Below are positions 6,482 to 7,541 of a stretch of DNA of 7,541 nt, one piece after another. The position numbers and the translations under genes were made by a program. Each line of letters opens with the position of its first letter. Within the stretch, counting starts at the first letter, position 1. The DNA is from CAIQJJ01 sp964606085 (lineage in GTDB: Bacteria > Chloroflexota > Anaerolineae > Anaerolineales > UBA4823), in the NCBI GenBank assembly GCA_964606085.1, contig CAZSFD010000140.1, positions 1 through 7,541 of the forward strand, in the 5' to 3' direction. The notes beneath the pieces are model-generated. The model made no database searches. It was not told the origin of the DNA and saw only the letters and a list, made by a program, of their open reading frames with translations.

Positions 6482-6691
6482 CTATGGTTCCTGCCGTGCT
6501 TGTTTAATCTCAGACAGCAAATCAGCCAACGTCAAATCGTGAAACAGTTGTTGGCGTTCTTGAGTGTAATCGCCATAGCCTTTGGTAAACTGGGTAATAA
6601 AGCGCACGGTGTTGGCAATGCCAATTTCTTTATTCAAGATGCGAAACGCGTCCTGCGTAATTTCAGCCAGGGGTTGCACTTCCAGGGTCAT
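6482..6691 (-). CDS. Small protein partner of the PIN toxin, putative antitoxin, 69 aa
   Basis: ATG at 6691 overlaps the TGA of the PIN gene as ATGA, with GAGGAG 8 bases upstream, so it is translationally coupled. The protein is mostly helical in appearance: residues 8-38 (ending ANTVRFITQFTKG) and 48-66 (LTLADLLSEIKQ). The central GYGDYTQER patch (38-46) recalls, from memory, short uncharacterised proteins common in cyanobacteria and Chloroflexota that are encoded beside PIN-domain genes. No helix-turn-helix or ribbon-helix-helix DNA-binding motif is obvious. By context it probably neutralises the PIN ribonuclease. It lies second in the operon, opposite to the usual antitoxin-first order. 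An independent role cannot be excluded. Confidence 0.75.
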   Translation of the reverse strand: MTLEVQPLAEITQDAFRILNKEIGIANTVRFITQFTKGYGDYTQERQQLFHDLTLADLLSEIKQARQEP

Positions 6692-7128
6692 GACTCAATC
6701 TCCTCAATCAATGAGACCGGTGAGAGTACCTTCACTTTCAAATCGGACAAAGTTCGAGCTTTTTTGAGAAGGCGATCATCACAGGTACAAAAGTAATCCA
6801 CGCCTGCCGTTTCGGCCAGCGCCAGGTGCAAGGCGTCCAACGCATGGATGCCAGCCATATTGAATTGCCGGGCGCGCATTTCAACCTGTTCTGTTACCCG
6901 GATCACTTTGCTGGCTTGCAACAGTGCGTCCAGCGCATATTCCTTGCGGATTGGGTTCGGAATGCGGGCGATTTCAAACTGCAAGGCTTCTGATGAAACG
7001 ATCTCAACCTGCCCGGCTTCACTCAACGCCAGGATACCCAAAACGGCTTCGGCCTCGAGAATGATGCGGATTTGGGTTTTACTATCCAGCGGGCGCTGCA
7101 AACTGCATGTGTCGAGATAGATTTGCAT
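6688..7128 (-). CDS. PIN-domain ribonuclease, VapC-like toxin, 146 aa
   Basis: The length is normal for a PIN protein. The acidic metal-binding residues can be seen: D6 in MQIYLDTC at the N-terminus, E47 or E52 in SSEALQFE, D98 in HALDALHLALAE, and D117/D118 in FCTCDDRLLKKA near the C-terminus. By family knowledge PIN toxins are Mg2+-dependent RNases that cut tRNA, rRNA or mRNA when free of their antitoxin. The gene overlaps the downstream small gene by 4 bases. No Shine-Dalgarno precedes the ATG; a TATACT box 6 bases upstream of it suggests a leaderless mRNA. The module is visibly A+T-richer than the left operon, which hints at separate acquisition. Function as part of a toxin-antitoxin pair is likely; the RNA target is unknown. 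Confidence 0.88.
   Translation of the reverse strand: MQIYLDTCSLQRPLDSKTQIRIILEAEAVLGILALSEAGQVEIVSSEALQFEIARIPNPIRKEYALDALLQASKVIRVTEQVEMRARQFNMAGIHALDALHLALAETAGVDYFCTCDDRLLKKARTLSDLKVKVLSPVSLIEEIES
6700..6705 (-). promoter_or_regulatory. Ribosome binding site of the small partner gene
   Basis: GAGGAG on the minus strand, 8 bases before ATG at 6691, inside the last codons of the PIN gene. It is the strongest Shine-Dalgarno in the module, so the partner may be made in excess over the leaderless toxin. Confidence 0.6.
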
Positions 7129-7134
7129 AGAAAA

Positions 7135-7140
7135 AGTATA
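7135..7140 (-). promoter_or_regulatory. Candidate -10 box (TATACT) of the PIN module
   Basis: TATACT on the minus strand ends 6 bases before the ATG at 7128, so transcription would begin at or next to the start codon. No good -35 hexamer is seen at 16-18 bases. Treat as a weak call. Confidence 0.35.
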
Positions 7141-7189
7141 ACATCATTGCCGGGTGACAGGCATATCACTTCTTGATGGAAAAAGCTTG

Positions 7190-7219
7190 AAAGCACTGAA
7201 CAGACCCGCTCAGTGCCTT
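7190..7219 (-). terminator. Hairpin upstream of the PIN gene, weak terminator candidate
   Basis: On the minus strand AAGGCACTGA pairs with TCAGTGCTTT (10 pairs, one G-U) around a 10-base loop, followed after five bases by CTTTTTCC. It could end a transcript arriving from the right. The arm AAGGCACTGA is identical to the arm of the terminator at 6424-6433. Confidence 0.4.
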
Positions 7220-7317
7220 CACCCATTTCAGTGATTCAGTGTTCCCGCCACCGCCCCCCCACGCGACCACATCCCTGCCAGGACAGTGATTTTTCGACAG
7301 CCTGGCTGCACCCCAAC

Positions 7318-7397
7318 GGGACGCAGAGCGTCGAAAGGCTTTGACACCGCAGAGCGGTGCCAACAGAAAATTATAGTCATAGGTGGTACGCGTCCCC
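7318..7397. repeat. Cluster of short palindromes with a shared GCAGAGC core
   Basis: GACGC-AGA-GCGTC (7320-7332) and CACCGC-AGA-GCGGTG (7345-7359) share the centre GCAGAGC but have different, self-complementary flanks. GGGACGC (7318-7324) can also pair with GCGTCCC at 7390-7396. The pattern resembles small palindromic interspersed repeats seen in many bacterial genomes; copy number elsewhere is unknown. Confidence 0.45.
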
Positions 7398-7541
7398 ACC
7401 CATTGGGCGTCAAAGTTGAAGGCGAGCGACTGGCTTTCTGGCAGACTGCCACCATTGACCCTGACATGGTACGTCGTTGAGAAAGGGTGAGGTGGTCAAG
7501 AGTCTTTAGACACAGAAATTGGGATTTATCGCTACATTTTC

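Larger units (their letters stand above)
7141..7541. other. 400-base stretch without a supported gene
   Basis: Reading frames here are short and look like chance. The stretch holds a hairpin near 7190-7219, a run of seven C (7254-7260), several CAGTG motifs (7211, 7230, 7236, 7274), and a group of palindromes at 7318-7397. I see no recognisable protein remnant, tRNA or CRISPR. It may contain a structured interspersed repeat or the tail of a degraded element. Confidence 0.5.

Noticed and set aside
7166..7480. Small frames on both strands suggesting a broken transposase or hypothetical gene
   Set aside because: No recognisable domain, no ribosome binding site, and the composition follows the palindromes; I could not support a gene or pseudogene.

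Overview
The window is a bacterial chromosome or element fragment with moderately high GC, and every gene I can support lies on the minus strand. The best taxonomic guess is a member of Chloroflexota, probably Anaerolineae. This rests on a Thr-Pro rich linker after a membrane anchor, a short tandem repeat of GTGATTGG type, and the general style of the proteins. No rRNA, tRNA or taxonomic marker gene is present, so this is inference only.

Right part (about 6412-7541), in transcription order. A 400-base stretch without genes holds short palindromes. It is followed by a two-gene toxin-antitoxin-like module: a PIN-domain ribonuclease (7128-6688), then a small partner protein (6691-6482) that overlaps it by ATGA. 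A strong intrinsic terminator at 6450-6412 closes the module.

Middle (6121-6411). A near-consensus sigma70 promoter (TTGACA, 18 bases, TAGAAT) fires leftward at about 6274. It drives a leader of about 150 nt that holds two intrinsic-terminator-like hairpins in series, the second ending just before the ribosome binding site of the first operon gene. This looks like an attenuated leader or a small RNA followed by read-through control.

Left part (6120 to the left edge). Four genes form one apparent operon: a single-pass membrane-anchored extracytoplasmic protein (6120-5347), a cysteine-rich exported protein (5341-4385), a polytopic membrane protein (4276-3710), and a very large ATPase of the HerA/VirB4/FtsK superfamily (3693 to beyond base 1). 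The ATPase reading frame is open for 1231 codons without a stop and leaves the window. It carries an unusual insertion of about 380 residues, rich in Ser, Thr, His and Gly, between an N-terminal domain and the motor domain.

Taken together, the operon reads as an envelope-spanning machine with its own motor: membrane and surface proteins plus a cytoplasmic translocation ATPase. DNA or protein transfer by a divergent type IV secretion-like apparatus is the leading hypothesis. No relaxase, coupling protein or other hallmark is visible here to prove it.
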